Below the pieces are notes generated by a model. That model saw nothing but the letters and a program-made list of their open reading frames with translations. It was not told the DNA's origin and searched no databases. A DNA stretch of 64,000 nt. It comes from Colius striatus. Lineage: Eukaryota; Chordata; Aves; Coliiformes; Coliidae. The stretch lies in the NCBI RefSeq assembly GCF_028858725.1, contig NC_084781.1, positions 7,076,513 through 7,140,512 on the forward strand, in the 5' to 3' direction. Shown piece after piece: positions 34,717 through 45,173 of the stretch. The first letter of the stretch is position 1. Every line of letters begins with the position of its first letter. The translations under genes were made by a program, and so were the position numbers.

Positions 34717-35017
34717 ATGCACCCTGACAACAAACTGCCCAGCCATGGCAAGGCAGGCAGCAGCGGTGCTCCGGCCCAGCACCACAACGTGAGCCAAGCA
34801 CCCACCTGCAACCTGGGCTCGAAGGGTGTGGGGGCGGGCAGCCATGGCAGCAAGGCCACTCAGATCTCCCCTGGCAACTCTGGACTGAAAAACAGCCAGA
34901 ACACTGTCCCAAACTTCAGCTCCTTGAAAGGCAAGGTGAAACGGGAACGAAGCATCTCGGTGGACTCTGGAGAACAGCGAGAAGTCAGCACCCCTTCACA
35001 GGAGGCAGAATCAAAAG
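34717..35017 (+). CDS. BCL9L: BCL9L coding exon 1 (N-terminus)
   Basis: It encodes residues 1-100 plus one base of codon 101. The start MHPDNKLPSHGK matches the conserved MHPENK region of human BCL9L, and the exon carries the conserved block SSLKGKVKRERS followed by SVDSGEQRE. It ends at ...TCAAAAG before donor GTAATA (phase 1). The sequence is Ser/Gly/Asn-rich and probably disordered, and the KVKRER block may contribute to nuclear import. The start could lie further upstream if the preceding open codons are used. Confidence 0.93.
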
Positions 35018-36522
35018 GTAATACTCTCCCAAACCTTGCCTCAGCATGTCCTCCTCGCAGTTGCTCCAAGCCTCCTGGCAGGACCTGGAATGGGAGCAGC
35101 TGTGAGCATCTTGGATTTCTGCGCTGCAGCTTCTGTCTGGGCTTGTCCTGGCTGCCTGTGTGTCTTTGCATCACTGCTCGTTGCATCCACTATTTTAGGA
35201 CCAAAGCGGCTGAGCGTTGTCTTTGCGCTTCATACTGTAAATTGTTTGTTCCACCAAGAATCTGGGATGCTGGTTTTCATGGGCTGCTAAGGAAAGAGCT
35301 TGGTTCACTCAAACTGCACCGAACGCCCTTGCTTTGCAGCGTGCAGACCTTCAACTTGGGACCGATTTGAGTTGTTTTCTGTCTCCTTGCTCTTGACAGA
35401 GCCGCCTTTGTGGCATTCTTGTAGCTGCCCAATGACTTGGTCGTGGTTAGCAAGGAGGTACTGTGAGAGTCACTGTCTGAACAGTACTGTGGTTTCGTCA
35501 GCAATGGATGACTCTTGTGTTGCAGCATGTGGTTTCTGGAAAAGGGCTGAGTCAATGCTTCCAAACCCTCTGGCTTCCCTGTCCTCGCTCGCCTTCCCTG
35601 CAGCCTCTTGTGTTCCACCGAGCTCCACGCGCGACGGCTGCATGGGACGCTTGAGCATCTTGCAGAGGGTTACAAATCCCAGGGGTGCTCTCGGTTCCAA
35701 CCAAGGCTCGCACCTGATCCTCACACGCAGAGCCGCCATTCTGGCTTCTGCCTCTAAGCGTTTGGTTTCACAGCCAAAGCCATGTTGCCTGACTGGCTTG
35801 GGCCAGAGCTGTGCCTTGGAGGAACAGGTAGAATGTGCCTGGAGAGACTTCCTGGCCTTAGGAATGCCTTCTCCCCGTGGCATTGGGGGATTACTTGTAT
35901 GGCACTGATCACATGCATTTCTATCTTTCTCACAGTACTGTCCTGACTTCCACAGAAAAATCATTGAAGTGGCTTGGTCGAGAATGCCTGAATCTCCTCT
36001 GTTGGTGCTGCAGAGCACCAATAATGAATATGGCCTGGAAGCCACTAGATGATGTAAAAAAGGAAGCCCAGACAGTGTTATATCAGAGTTAAAGCACAGG
36101 ACTGGAAGTTAGACATCCTGTGTCAAATTATTTTCCATGAGTTCCAGGTACCTCCTCTGGGAGTTGCATCAGCCTCATGAGAAATGGAGGGAACACCCGG
36201 CCTTACAGAGGGCATAAAGGGCTCTGCCTGATGATATCTGTGAAGGGCAGGGTCTGGCTCTTGCTCCTGTAAAGCATTGAACGTGCCCTCCCGTTCCATT
36301 TTTTTAGGTTTCAGTTACTAAATCACACACTCCTTAAATTTAGGGTTAAGGATCTTCAGGATCTTCACCAGGGCTGGGCAGATGTCAGTATCCGGTTTCT
36401 TGCTTGGTGCATCCTGGTTGGGCTGGCCGTGCCAGTGTGCAGTGCTCAGCTGGGAAGGGCCCCAGCCATCCCGGCCCCTGCCAGGTCTCCTCAGCTCTTC
36501 TGATGGCTCTGTCCCTTTGCAG
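35018..36522 (+). other. BCL9L: BCL9L intron with MIR-like fragment
   Basis: It is bounded by donor GTAATA and acceptor CCTTTGCAG. The open frame at 35300-35908 resembles no protein and lies wholly in the intron. The only structure seen is an MIR-like copy at 36091-36200. Confidence 0.85.
36091..36200 (+). repeat. MIR-like SINE, 5' half
   Basis: AAAGCACAGGACTGGAAG followed by a TAGACATCCTGTGT block corresponds to the CORE-SINE/MIR start (AGCACAGGACTGGAAGTCAG, then GACCTGGGTTC). Further on come GGGAGTTGCATCAGCCTCA and GAGAAATGGAGGG in the place of GCCTCAGTTTCCCC and AAATGGGG. It is degraded but ordered. Confidence 0.5.
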
Positions 36523-36645
36523 GTGAGGTGGCTCCCCGTAGCAAGCGACGGTGTGTTCTGGAAAGGAAGCAGCCGTACAGCGGGGACGAATGGTGCTCTG
36601 GACCGGACAGCGAGGAGGACGACAAGCCCATCAGCAGTGCACACA
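36523..36645 (+). CDS. BCL9L: BCL9L coding exon 2 (basic/acidic block)
   Basis: It encodes about residues 101-142. The segment EVAPRSKRRCVLERKQPYSG is almost identical to human BCL9L, followed by DEWCSGPDSEEDDKPI. The basic cluster is the likely nuclear localisation signal of the BCL9L (BCL9-2) branch, and the acidic run follows directly. Acceptor GCAG ends at 36522 and donor GTGAGT starts at 36646. Both ends are phase 1, so skipping this 123-nt exon would keep the reading frame. Confidence 0.95.
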
Positions 36646-37933
36646 GTGAGTGTCTACCTCCTTAGCAGCTCAGAAGCTTGAATACAGACAGGTCTCTGCA
36701 CCTCAGCAGAGCAGATGGTACTGGCACCTTAAGCCTTGCCTGTATGTTGACATAGTCGGGCATCACGGGCCATTGCCGTTGGCGGTCTTTGTGCTCAGAG
36801 AACGTTTGCATCCACGCAGTGAGGTGTGGTACTTGATTTGTGGAAATGCTACCAAGATGCTGGAGAAGGTGTGGAAGTTGAGTGTCCCTACTGTAGAGCA
36901 CTCTGGCCACACCGGCAGCAGAATTGCCGCCTTCAGAGTGTGCCTAACAGCACTCTATTTCAGCCTGCCTGCTTGGTCACGGTGGCAGCCAGACCACACA
37001 ACACGTGTTGCCCTCGTATCGACAGCTAAGTCTGTGCCGGTCCATCCACCCAGCTCTCTGCAGCTGTGCTTTAGAGGCAACTGAGTCTAAAGAGATACTT
37101 GGGGCATTGACAGCAATTCAGGCAGGGCTGAGCTGGACAAGGCTTGGGGCAACAAACTGTAGGTCTGTTCTGTTTTGCAAAAGCATCGGAGCTCTATGAT
37201 TTTTCATTTTTAGAATTCAATTAGCTTTCAAATTGTAACAGGGAGCATATCTGAGAGGACAGGGCAAGCTCCCGTAGGGCCCAAGGGCCACAGCCAATGG
37301 AGAACATGGAAGTGTATAAAACCAAGAAGTACGACCCTTGTGCCTGCCAGCACACTGTAGCCCTCCACTCCAGGATGTTCCCGGTGCGCAGCCGGCTCTG
37401 AGATCTGCCCAATTAGAGCGGGTCAGGGTGGCAGGAGCTAGCAGTGAGGCAGTGCCTGTTGTCTCCCTGCCAGCTTTCCAGGTCCCTCGTCCTTCTGGAG
37501 CGGGTGGCTACAACGTGTTGCTGTGCCAGGGCTGCGCTATTGGTGCCGGCAGTCGCAGTGAGGGCGAGGTGAGGGCTGCCGGGAGGACGGCAGCTCCGCC
37601 TGCATCGGGGAGGGTTGCTTCTGTATCTGTTCCAGGCAAGAGGACGGCGCTGCACGCGCCCGGAGCTTGCAACGCTTGTTAATATTAATTAGAAATAGTA
37701 TTTAATAACGGCTGGCAGTCAACAGTCACCGCTCCAGTGTCCCCAACATCCCATCCGTCACCCCCCATCCCCACCGGGGCGGCTGCGGGCAGCGGGAGGC
37801 TACGACCGGGCGGGTGCTGCCCCCTGCCGGCCCCGCTGCCTCCCGCTGCCCAGCCCTGCCCGGGGGCCGGCGGCAGAGCCCGCTCCAGCCTCCGGTTACA
37901 CTCTCCAGCAGCTTGTCTCTGGCGCTCCCTCAG
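36646..37933 (+). other. BCL9L: BCL9L intron
   Basis: It lies between donor GTGAGT and acceptor CGCTCCCTCAG. No exon is recognised inside. Its 3' part is GC-rich. An AT-rich homeodomain-type cluster (GTTAATATTAATTAG, 37678-37692, then ATTTAATAAC) interrupts the GC-rich sequence. Confidence 0.85.
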
Positions 37934-38144
37934 ATTGTAATGTAGCAGATCCTGCGATGTCCACGGCCTCACAGCTTGGCCCAGGGTCCAACCCGCTGCC
38001 GAACCTGAATGAGACCGGTTCTTCCAGCGTGCCTCATGGTGCTGCCCCTGGCTTACGGTCGGACGCTGCGGGAGGCGGAGCCAGTGGAACGGGAAAGCAG
38101 CCTTCACAGTTCGTTTACGTCTTCACGACGCACCTTGCTAACAC
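37934..38144 (+). CDS. BCL9L: BCL9L coding exon 3 (start of HD1)
   Basis: It encodes about residues 142-212. It begins NCNVADPAM as in human BCL9L, passes a variable Pro/Gly-rich linker and ends in QFVYVFTTHLANT, the first half of HD1, the domain that clamps the Pygopus PHD finger. The donor GTAAGC splits the last Thr codon (AC then A). The HD1 helix therefore crosses an exon junction. Confidence 0.95.
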
Positions 38145-38900
38145 GTAAGCAGGACACTCGGTCGTCAGTCCTCCGCTGTTACAGGGTCGCCCTGTCACAC
38201 CTGCCTGCTGTGGGCTGCACTTGAGTATGAGAGCTAGACAGATCTGTGTCTGATTGCTCGCACAGAGCGGGTCCCTCTGAGGTTCAGGACATTTTCTGGC
38301 AGCTCCTGCTGGTGGGGAAACTTTGCCTTAAATGCACGCTTCCTCCCCGTGGTGCCCAGCACTGCGTTCCCTGACACGCGCCTTAGAGCACGTCTAGGTG
38401 TCATCTGGGCAAAAGATTCCCCCCAAGAAGTATGAACTACTGGTCCGATTTGGAAGTATCTAAGGGGTGGAGTGTGATGGAGAGTGCCCTGTAACACTTG
38501 GTATTCTCCACTCGATTCGTCTCTTCTGCCCTTTATTCTGTGATCTGTGGAGTTTTAGCAAAGCTGTTTAGTTTTAGAGCTCTGCTATACCATGGGTGCG
38601 GTGCGATAGATCCCGAGGCATCTCAGTGACAGCCACCTTAGGGCAGCAGCCACGAGGCAGAGCTGAGTGCCCATCACAGGACATGGGAAGAGGGATGTGC
38701 CAGGGCAAGCCACTGTCAGTTGAAAACCTCACTGAGGGCTGTGCGGGACAGGTAAGAGAACTCAGTATTCCTCTCTTCTCGGTGACCTCAGAGATTTCCC
38801 TCTTCCTGCAGGAGTGAAGAGCGGAGGTGGCACCTGGGGCCTAGCGTAGGTGGGATGGGGCACAGTGCGTGTTCTCGAGCTGTTTGTGCTCTCTCCGCAG
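38145..38900 (+). other. BCL9L: BCL9L intron
   Basis: It runs from donor GTAAGC to acceptor TCTCTCCGCAG. No exon, repeat or motif cluster was recognised inside. Confidence 0.85.
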
Positions 38901-38985
38901 AGCTGCAGAGGCTGTCCTGCAGGGCCGAGCTGACTCCATTCTGGCCTACCATCAGCAGAACGTCCCACGGGCAAAGCTAGACCAG
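38901..38985 (+). CDS. BCL9L: BCL9L coding exon 4 (rest of HD1)
   Basis: This 85-nt exon encodes about residues 212-240: AAEAVLQGRADSILAYH and QQNVPRAKLDQ, nearly identical to human BCL9L and similar to the BCL9 sequence AAEAVLKGQVETIVSFH. It completes the Pygopus-binding HD1. It ends phase 0 at donor GTATGC. Confidence 0.95.
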
Positions 38986-39386
38986 GTATGCCAGCAATGA
39001 ACCAAACGCTTCCTTTGGCATGTGCAATCAACTGCTGACCCTTCCCTTCTGACGTGGCCATTCTTCCCCAGCTCTGGCTGCGCTGTGGAGGAAGGGGTTG
39101 TCAGATGCCTTTTCAGTGGGGTGGGAAGCTGCTTTGCTGTGGAACCTCTTTGGAGTGAGTCCTGGCTTTGGGACGGAGCATAGCACATCCCAGTACGGCC
39201 CCATGGGCAAAGCGCTGGATCGTGCATTTCCAGGGCATGTAATAGGGCCTATGTCTTCCCCACAAGGAACGAAGGTGAACTGCCTCTGGTCGTGTTTGTG
39301 GGACACAGAGGATCTCCTGCAGGGTGCAAGGAAGAATACCTCCTCAGGGTTTCTCTTGCTCAGATTTCTTTCCTTTTTCCTGCCAG
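38986..39386 (+). other. BCL9L: BCL9L intron
   Basis: A 401-bp intron between GTATGC and acceptor TTTTTCCTGCCAG. Nothing else was recognised. Confidence 0.9.
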
Positions 39387-41769
39387 GCGCCAGCTGCCAA
39401 AGTGCTGGGTGTTGCCGAGCCACTTCCGATTAACCCTCCTGCTGCGAACACTCCACAGTCCCAGCCACCGGCACCTCAAGCGAGCCAGCCGCAGCCTCCC
39501 CCGCAGCAGCCTCCGTCTGCGCCTCAGACCATCAGTCAAACACCTTTGCCTGCGCCCAGCAGCCTGCCTCAGGAAGGGACAAGTGAAGATGTCCGGAGAG
39601 ATCTGACTCCCAACTCTTTGGGGAACAACGGTGGCAGCACCCAGCCTGGAAGTAACCACCCAAATACACCCACCGCGTCTGCCAACACCATGCAGCCTGG
39701 GCAAGTGGACTCCTCCACCACGTCCAGCTCCGGTCTCCTCGGGGAGGGCCTGGGCCCAGGGATGCAGGGGAACGGGCAGGCAGGCCTGGGCCCCAGGAAC
39801 CCCATGAACTCGGAAGGGCTCTCAAAGGAGCAGCTGGAGCACCGCGAGCGCTCTCTGCAAACCCTGCGGGACATTGAGCGCCTACTGCTGCGCAGTGGGG
39901 AGGCCGAGCCCTTCATGAAGTCCAGCCAAAACGTGGGTGAGGGCGGCACGGCCCCTCAGCCGCAGGCTGCCTCCGCGCAGCCCCCCGCGCCCCCCGCCAC
40001 CATGAAGAAGTATGAGGAGCCTCTGCAGTCCATGATCTCCCAGACCCAGAGCCTTGGCGGGCCCAGCCTGGAACACGAGGTGCCTCACCACCCGGGTGCT
40101 GACATGGGGCAGCAGATGAACATGATGATGCAGCGGCTGAATCAGGACAGCCTGACGCCGGAGCAAGTGGCCTGGCGGAAGTTGCAGGAGGAATACTATG
40201 AGGAAAAGCGACGGAAAGAGGAGCAAATCAGCATCCACGGCCGGCCCATGCAGGAGATCATGATCCCACAGTCGATGGGGAGCATGATGATGCGTGGGCC
40301 CCCACCGCCCTACCACAGCAAGCCTGGCGAGCAGTGGCCGCCGGGGATGGGCAGCCAGCTGCGAGGGCCTATGGATGTGCAGGACCCTATGCAGCTGCGG
40401 GGAGGACCACCCTTCCCGGGACCAAGGTTCCCCGGGAATCAAATGCAGAGAGTCTCTGGCTTCGGAGGGATGCAGAACGTGCCCTTGGATGCTCTTGGGC
40501 CCATGAATGCCATGCAGAGGCCGGTCAGGCCCGGCATGGGATGGAGCGATGATATGCCTCCTATGGGAGGCCCCGGAAACTTTCCACAAGGCACCCTGCC
40601 CTACCCCTCGGGGCAAGGGGATCCTGAAAGGTTCATGAATCCCCGTGCCAGGGAGGAGATTCTGCGGCATCAGCTGATGGAGAAACGCCCGGTGGCAATG
40701 CAGAGGCCCCTGGGGATGTCTGGCAACTCCATGAGCCAGGGCATGGAAATGGAGAGGATGATACAGGCTCACAGGCAGATGGATCCGTCCATGTTCGCTG
40801 GGCAGATCACTGGGGACAGCCTGAGCAATGCCCCGATGGGAATGGATTTTGCAGGCACGCGGGGGATGCTCAGCCCCCCTATGAGTCAGTCAGGCCTTCG
40901 GGACATGGATGCGCCCATGGGCCCCGGCAACCTCAACATGAACATGAATGTCAACATGAACATGAACATGAACCTCAATGTCCAGATGACCCCGCAGCAG
41001 CAGATGATGATGTCGCAGAAGATGAGGGGCCCCGATATGATGGCTCACCAGGGCGTGAGCCCCGAAGAGCTGGCCAGGGCAAGGGCTCAGAACGGCAATG
41101 GCGGCACAATGCTGGGGGGACCCCAGAAAGTGATGATTCCCTCCCAGTTCCCCAACCAAGGACAGCAAGGCTTCTCGGGCGGGCAAGGTCCTTACCCCAA
41201 CATGCCCCAGGAGATGGGCAGCAACTCGGACATGTTCAGCCCCGAGCAGGGTGCAGTGCCTGTCGGGGGCATCAGCGGCACCACCAGGCTCAGCCACATC
41301 CCCCTGCCTCCGGCCTCCAATCCTGCTCCCGCACAAGGGGGAAACCTGCCCAACATGCACCCGGTGTCTTCCCGGGGACTGGGTCGCCGGCCCTCTGACC
41401 TCACCATCAACATCAGTCAGATGAACTCCCCCAGCATGAGTCACCTCAAGTCTCCCACCCTCAGCCAGGTGCACTCCCCGCTGGTCACGTCCCCCTCTGC
41501 CAACCTCAAGTCCCCGCAGACGCCGTCGCAGATGGTCAGCATGCCGCCTTCGAACCAGTCTGGGCCCCTCAAGTCCCCCCAGGTGATGAGCTCGCTTAAC
41601 GTCCGGTCTCCGACCGGCTCGCCGAGCCGCCTGAAGTCTCCTCCCATGGCTGTTCCTTCCCCTGGCTGGGTGCCGTCTCCCAAAGCCACCATGCCCAGCC
41701 CAGGAGTCAACCAGAGCAAGCAGCCTCTCGGCATGAACTCGTCCGCTTCCATGGGAGGACTGGATCAGG
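39387..41769 (+). CDS. BCL9L: BCL9L coding exon 5 (large central exon; HD2 and HD3)
   Basis: This 2383-nt exon encodes about residues 241-1035. A Pro/Gln-rich stretch is followed by HD2 (about 385-410), the amphipathic helix with RERSLQTLRDIERLLL that docks on the first armadillo repeats of beta-catenin. HD3 (about 496-520, VAWRKLQEEYYEEKRRKEEQ) comes next, then long Met/Pro/Gly-rich disordered sequence. Notable is an Asn-Met repeat near 40930-40990 (NMNMNVNMNMNMNLN), also present in human BCL9L. Several LKSP/SPS repeats (about 41440-41700) are potential proline-directed phosphorylation sites. It ends CAG-G before donor GTATGC (phase 1). Confidence 0.97.
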
Positions 41770-42119
41770 GTATGCCGGCCGTCTCGCGTGCGCATGTCTG
41801 CTTGGTTTCGGTGAGCGTGCTGACAGCATTTCTCTCCAGCCTGTGTGCTCTTGCAGGAGGGGGAGGCGCTCGTGCCCCTGCCTGCCCGTAAGCCCCACGG
41901 AGCGAGGCTTTTTCCACAGTCCAAATGGGGCCTTCTCAGGTAGATGGGAAGGTGAACGGAGCAGCTTTTTCTTCGACCCTGGCTCGGAGGGTGGTGGGCT
42001 GGATCAGCTCTTTCTTCTGCAGCCTCTCCTGGTTGCTGCCATCGGGAGGGGACGGGATTGCTGTGCGACGGGAGCTGGGCATGTGGGCGGTACTAAGCTG
42101 CTCTTTCTCTCGCTTGCAG
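41770..42119 (+). other. BCL9L: BCL9L intron
   Basis: A 350-bp intron from GTATGC to CTCTCGCTTGCAG. The upstream reading frame stays open across the donor for about 40 codons, which is chance readthrough. The splice restores DQGSLPSGPRSSSS, matching human BCL9L. Confidence 0.9.
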
Positions 42120-42380
42120 GTTCTCTCCCTTCTGGGCCTCGGAGCAGCTCTTCCGCATCAGCCAGTAACACCTCTAGCACCATGAATCCCAACATGCCTT
42201 TTACTTCCTCTCCAGATCCATCCCCCTCCCAGAACCCCCTCTCGCTGATGATGTCCCAGATGTCCAAGTATGCCATGCCCAGCTCCACGCCGCTTTACCA
42301 CAATGCCATCAAAACGATTGCCACCTCTGATGACGAGCTGCTGCCGGACAGGCCTATGCTCCCGCCAGGGAGCATGTCAG
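42120..42380 (+). CDS. BCL9L: BCL9L coding exon 6
   Basis: It encodes about residues 1035-1122. The core FTSSPDPSPSQNPLSLMMSQ followed by MSKYAMPSSTPLYHNAIKT is conserved between BCL9L and BCL9 and marks a shared C-terminal homology block. SDDELLPDRP follows. It ends phase 1 at donor GTACGT. At 261 nt with phase 1 at both ends, skipping it would keep the frame. Confidence 0.96.
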
Positions 42381-43601
42381 GTACGTACTTGGTGAGGATC
42401 GGACCATCTCCTTGCTGCTGGCAGGCCTGAGGGACAGCATCAGGCACTGTCTTCTCTCCTCGACTGCCATGTCAAATGGCTTACGTTTGCCCTCGTTCCT
42501 AACGGCCTGCTCACTTCTCCACCCCTTGCCCGGGTCATCCGTTGGCTTTCGCCTCGGCCATGCCATCCGGACAGGCGTGCACCAGGCTGACATTTCAGAC
42601 ACCCATTTGCTGCGAGCTCAGGAGGTTTTCGGAGCTACTTTTACCCCATGCACACACGTTGCCTGCAAAGTTTCAAGGCTCCTGCAGGTGTGTCAGGCCT
42701 GGGACCTGCAGCCAGAGGTCTGCTGCTTGGAGCCCTTGTATTCTTGTGCAGTGAGACAGGGATGCTCTTAACAGGGTTATCGAGTCTGGTGTTTGGAGCG
42801 GAGCCCAGGTGCCTGCACCGGCAAGGCCATGCCGTAGCTTAATTCTGATTTCAGTAGGTGATGGCCAGATACGCTCCACTAACTGGTGGCACTGGTGAAG
42901 GCAGCTAGGCAAATGAGTGTTTTTTGTCACTTGGTGACCAACCCCGAGGGGAATTCCAGCATGCTGTACCACTTGATTTAGGGGTTTAAAGCTGTCTGAT
43001 AAGTATTTTTGGCAGTTTTCGAAATGAAAAATCAACTTTTTGACTTTTTCACTGCTGAGTAGTCACTTAATTTGACCGCAGGCATGCAAATGCATCGACT
43101 CCCTCCAAACCCAAGCCCGTCCGCAGGCACCGGCGTCTGTGCCGTACCCACGTCCTCTGTCCTGGACAGGGCCTGTGTTGGGCTGAAGGACTCTTTCACT
43201 TTTTTTTTCTCCTCGCTGCTTGAGGTCGAGCAGTCGAAGGAGCTCCCCGGGTGGCCAACTGCGCAGACAGGCGGTGGTTGAGGGTCACTCCTCCACACCT
43301 TCCAGGCAGCTGACAGCCCTGCAGCTGAAGTTGTGGTGTAGGGCAGTCCCATCAGTTGGGACTCTCAGATCAGAGGATGATAGGGAGCTGCAGATCCTGC
43401 GTGGGCCCGGATGAGGCACGAATAGGTCTCTGCTGCACAGGAGCTTGGGGAGCTGGAGCCTGAGCCCATCTTGCGGCTGTTTACTGAGCCTCAAGCTCCA
43501 CACTCAGGGCCTTCGGAGCAGAGGGCTCGGCAGGCTTCCCTTTCACAGCCCTCAGAGGTCTGTGGGCAGAGTTAACTCTTCTCTCTTTATCTTCTCTTTA
43601 G
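42381..43601 (+). other. BCL9L: BCL9L intron
   Basis: It runs from donor GTACGT to acceptor TTATCTTCTCTTTAG. No exon, repeat or notable motif was recognised. Confidence 0.88.
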
Positions 43602-44761
43602 GTGTGACAGGGAACCAGCCCAATCAACTGCACATGAACTCCGTGGGGCCTGGATCCTCTCAGAGCCCCATGGGAATGAACCTGCCTGGTCAGCAACCCC
43701 TCTCCCACGAACCACCCCCCACCCCAATGATGTCCTCCCCAAACCCTCTGGGCTCCAACATTCCTCTGCACCCGAGTGCTCCGGGGGCCGGCGTACCCCC
43801 CCAGAACCCCATGATGCTGCCCCCAGGGCCCCAGGACTCACTGAACCAGCAGTGTGGCCCCGTGCCCAGCAGCTCGCAGGTGATTCCTTCCAACCAGCTC
43901 GTGTTCCCCCGCATGCAGCAGCCCCACAATGCCATGCCGTCTCCCGCCGGAGGCATGCCCATGGCCCCTGGCGCGGGGGGCGGCCCTGGCATGCAGCAGC
44001 ACTACCCGCCAGGGATGCCCTTGCCGCCTGAAGACCTTCCCTCCCAGCAGCCCAGCCAGATGCCCCCTCAGCAGCACATGATGGGAAAGAACATCCCTCC
44101 TCGGATCGGCGAGCCCTACCCGCCCGTGCTCCCCGGGGTGGCATCGGTGCTGAACGACCCTGAGCTCAGCGAGGTCATCCGCCCCACGCCCACGGGTATC
44201 CCCGAGTTTGACCTGTCCAGGATCATCCCATCGGAGAAGCCGAGCAGCACCTTGCAGTATTTCCCCAAGAGCGACAGCCAAGCTCCCAAATCACAGCCTT
44301 CCAACCTCCACCTCATGAACCTGCAGAACATGATGGCCGACCAGCCTCCGGTGCGGCCAGGTATGAACGCCCCCAGCCTCCCCGGGCAGCAGGGCATGCA
44401 GAGGGGACTCAGCATGCCCATGTGCCACCCCGGACAAGTGCCCATGCTGGGCAGGACAGGCATACCGCCTCAGCAAGGCATGATGGGCAACAGCATGCAC
44501 CAGGGCATGATGTCTCCGCAGCAGAGCCTGATGGCCCAGCAGAATTTCATGCTGATGCAGGCCAAGCAGAGGAGCATGTCTGTCTCGGGAGAGATGTATG
44601 CCCAGACAGGACATATGATGTCACCTCAGGGCTCTCTCATGGGGCCCCCACCTCAGCAGAACCTCATGGTCACGCACCAGATGAGGCAGAGGAGTGTCTC
44701 CCTGGACAGCCAGATGAGTTATATCCCCGGGCCTGGGAACATGGCAAACCTGCCTTTCTAA
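43602..44761 (+). CDS. BCL9L: BCL9L coding exon 7 (C-terminus)
   Basis: It encodes about residues 1122-1507. It carries SPMGMNLPGQQPLSHEPPP and the strongly conserved block ASVLNDPELSEVIRP, then GIPEFDLSRIIPSEKPSSTL, the C-terminal homology region that supports transactivation. Met/Gln-rich repeats follow, and it ends in RSVSLDSQM...NMANLPF with stop TAA at 44759-44761, like human BCL9L. The preceding acceptor is TCTTTAG at 43601. Confidence 0.97.
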
Positions 44762-45083
44762 GCCTGGCTGGTGCTTGGGGTGGGAGGGGACGGAGCCACC
44801 CGTACGGACGCTTTTAAATCTATTGTCGGGGGAGGGTTGGGGGCCAGCGCCGGTGGAGGACACCACGCGGGATGCTTTTCAGAGCGGATTTGCCTCTACA
44901 CAGAAAACCAGATGTGCAGTAAACTTGATGTGAATTGCGTTTCTTTTTCTTTGAGAGGGAAGGAGAGGGTGGAGGGGACCGGAAGTCGGGGCTGTTACTT
45001 TGAAGCCTGCGTGGTGACTGGGGACATCCAGACCCTGTGGCAGTCTGTAAAGTTTATGGTTTATGGTTTTCCTCCTTCAACTG

Positions 45084-45173
45084 CTTTTCTTTTCCTTTTT
45101 TTTTTTTCCCCTCTCTTTTTTTCCTTTTTGTTTTTTTTTTTTCCCTTGTTTTCTTTTTGGTTTTGTTTTTTTA
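45084..45173 (+). repeat. T-rich low-complexity tract
   Basis: About 90 bases of T runs broken by C and G. In the transcript it would be a U-rich tract able to bind PTB, ELAV-type or TIA proteins, and it is partly complementary to the A-rich tract at 45305-45343. Confidence 0.85.

Noticed and set aside
37095-37160. CTGGACAAGGCTTGGGGCAAC resembling (in pieces) a CR1 tail
   Set aside because: Match too short and without the expected downstream repeat; profile search would be needed.
41770-41891. Readthrough of BCL9L exon 5 as an alternative C-terminus
   Set aside because: The frame continues only by chance past a good donor; the spliced product restores the conserved sequence.
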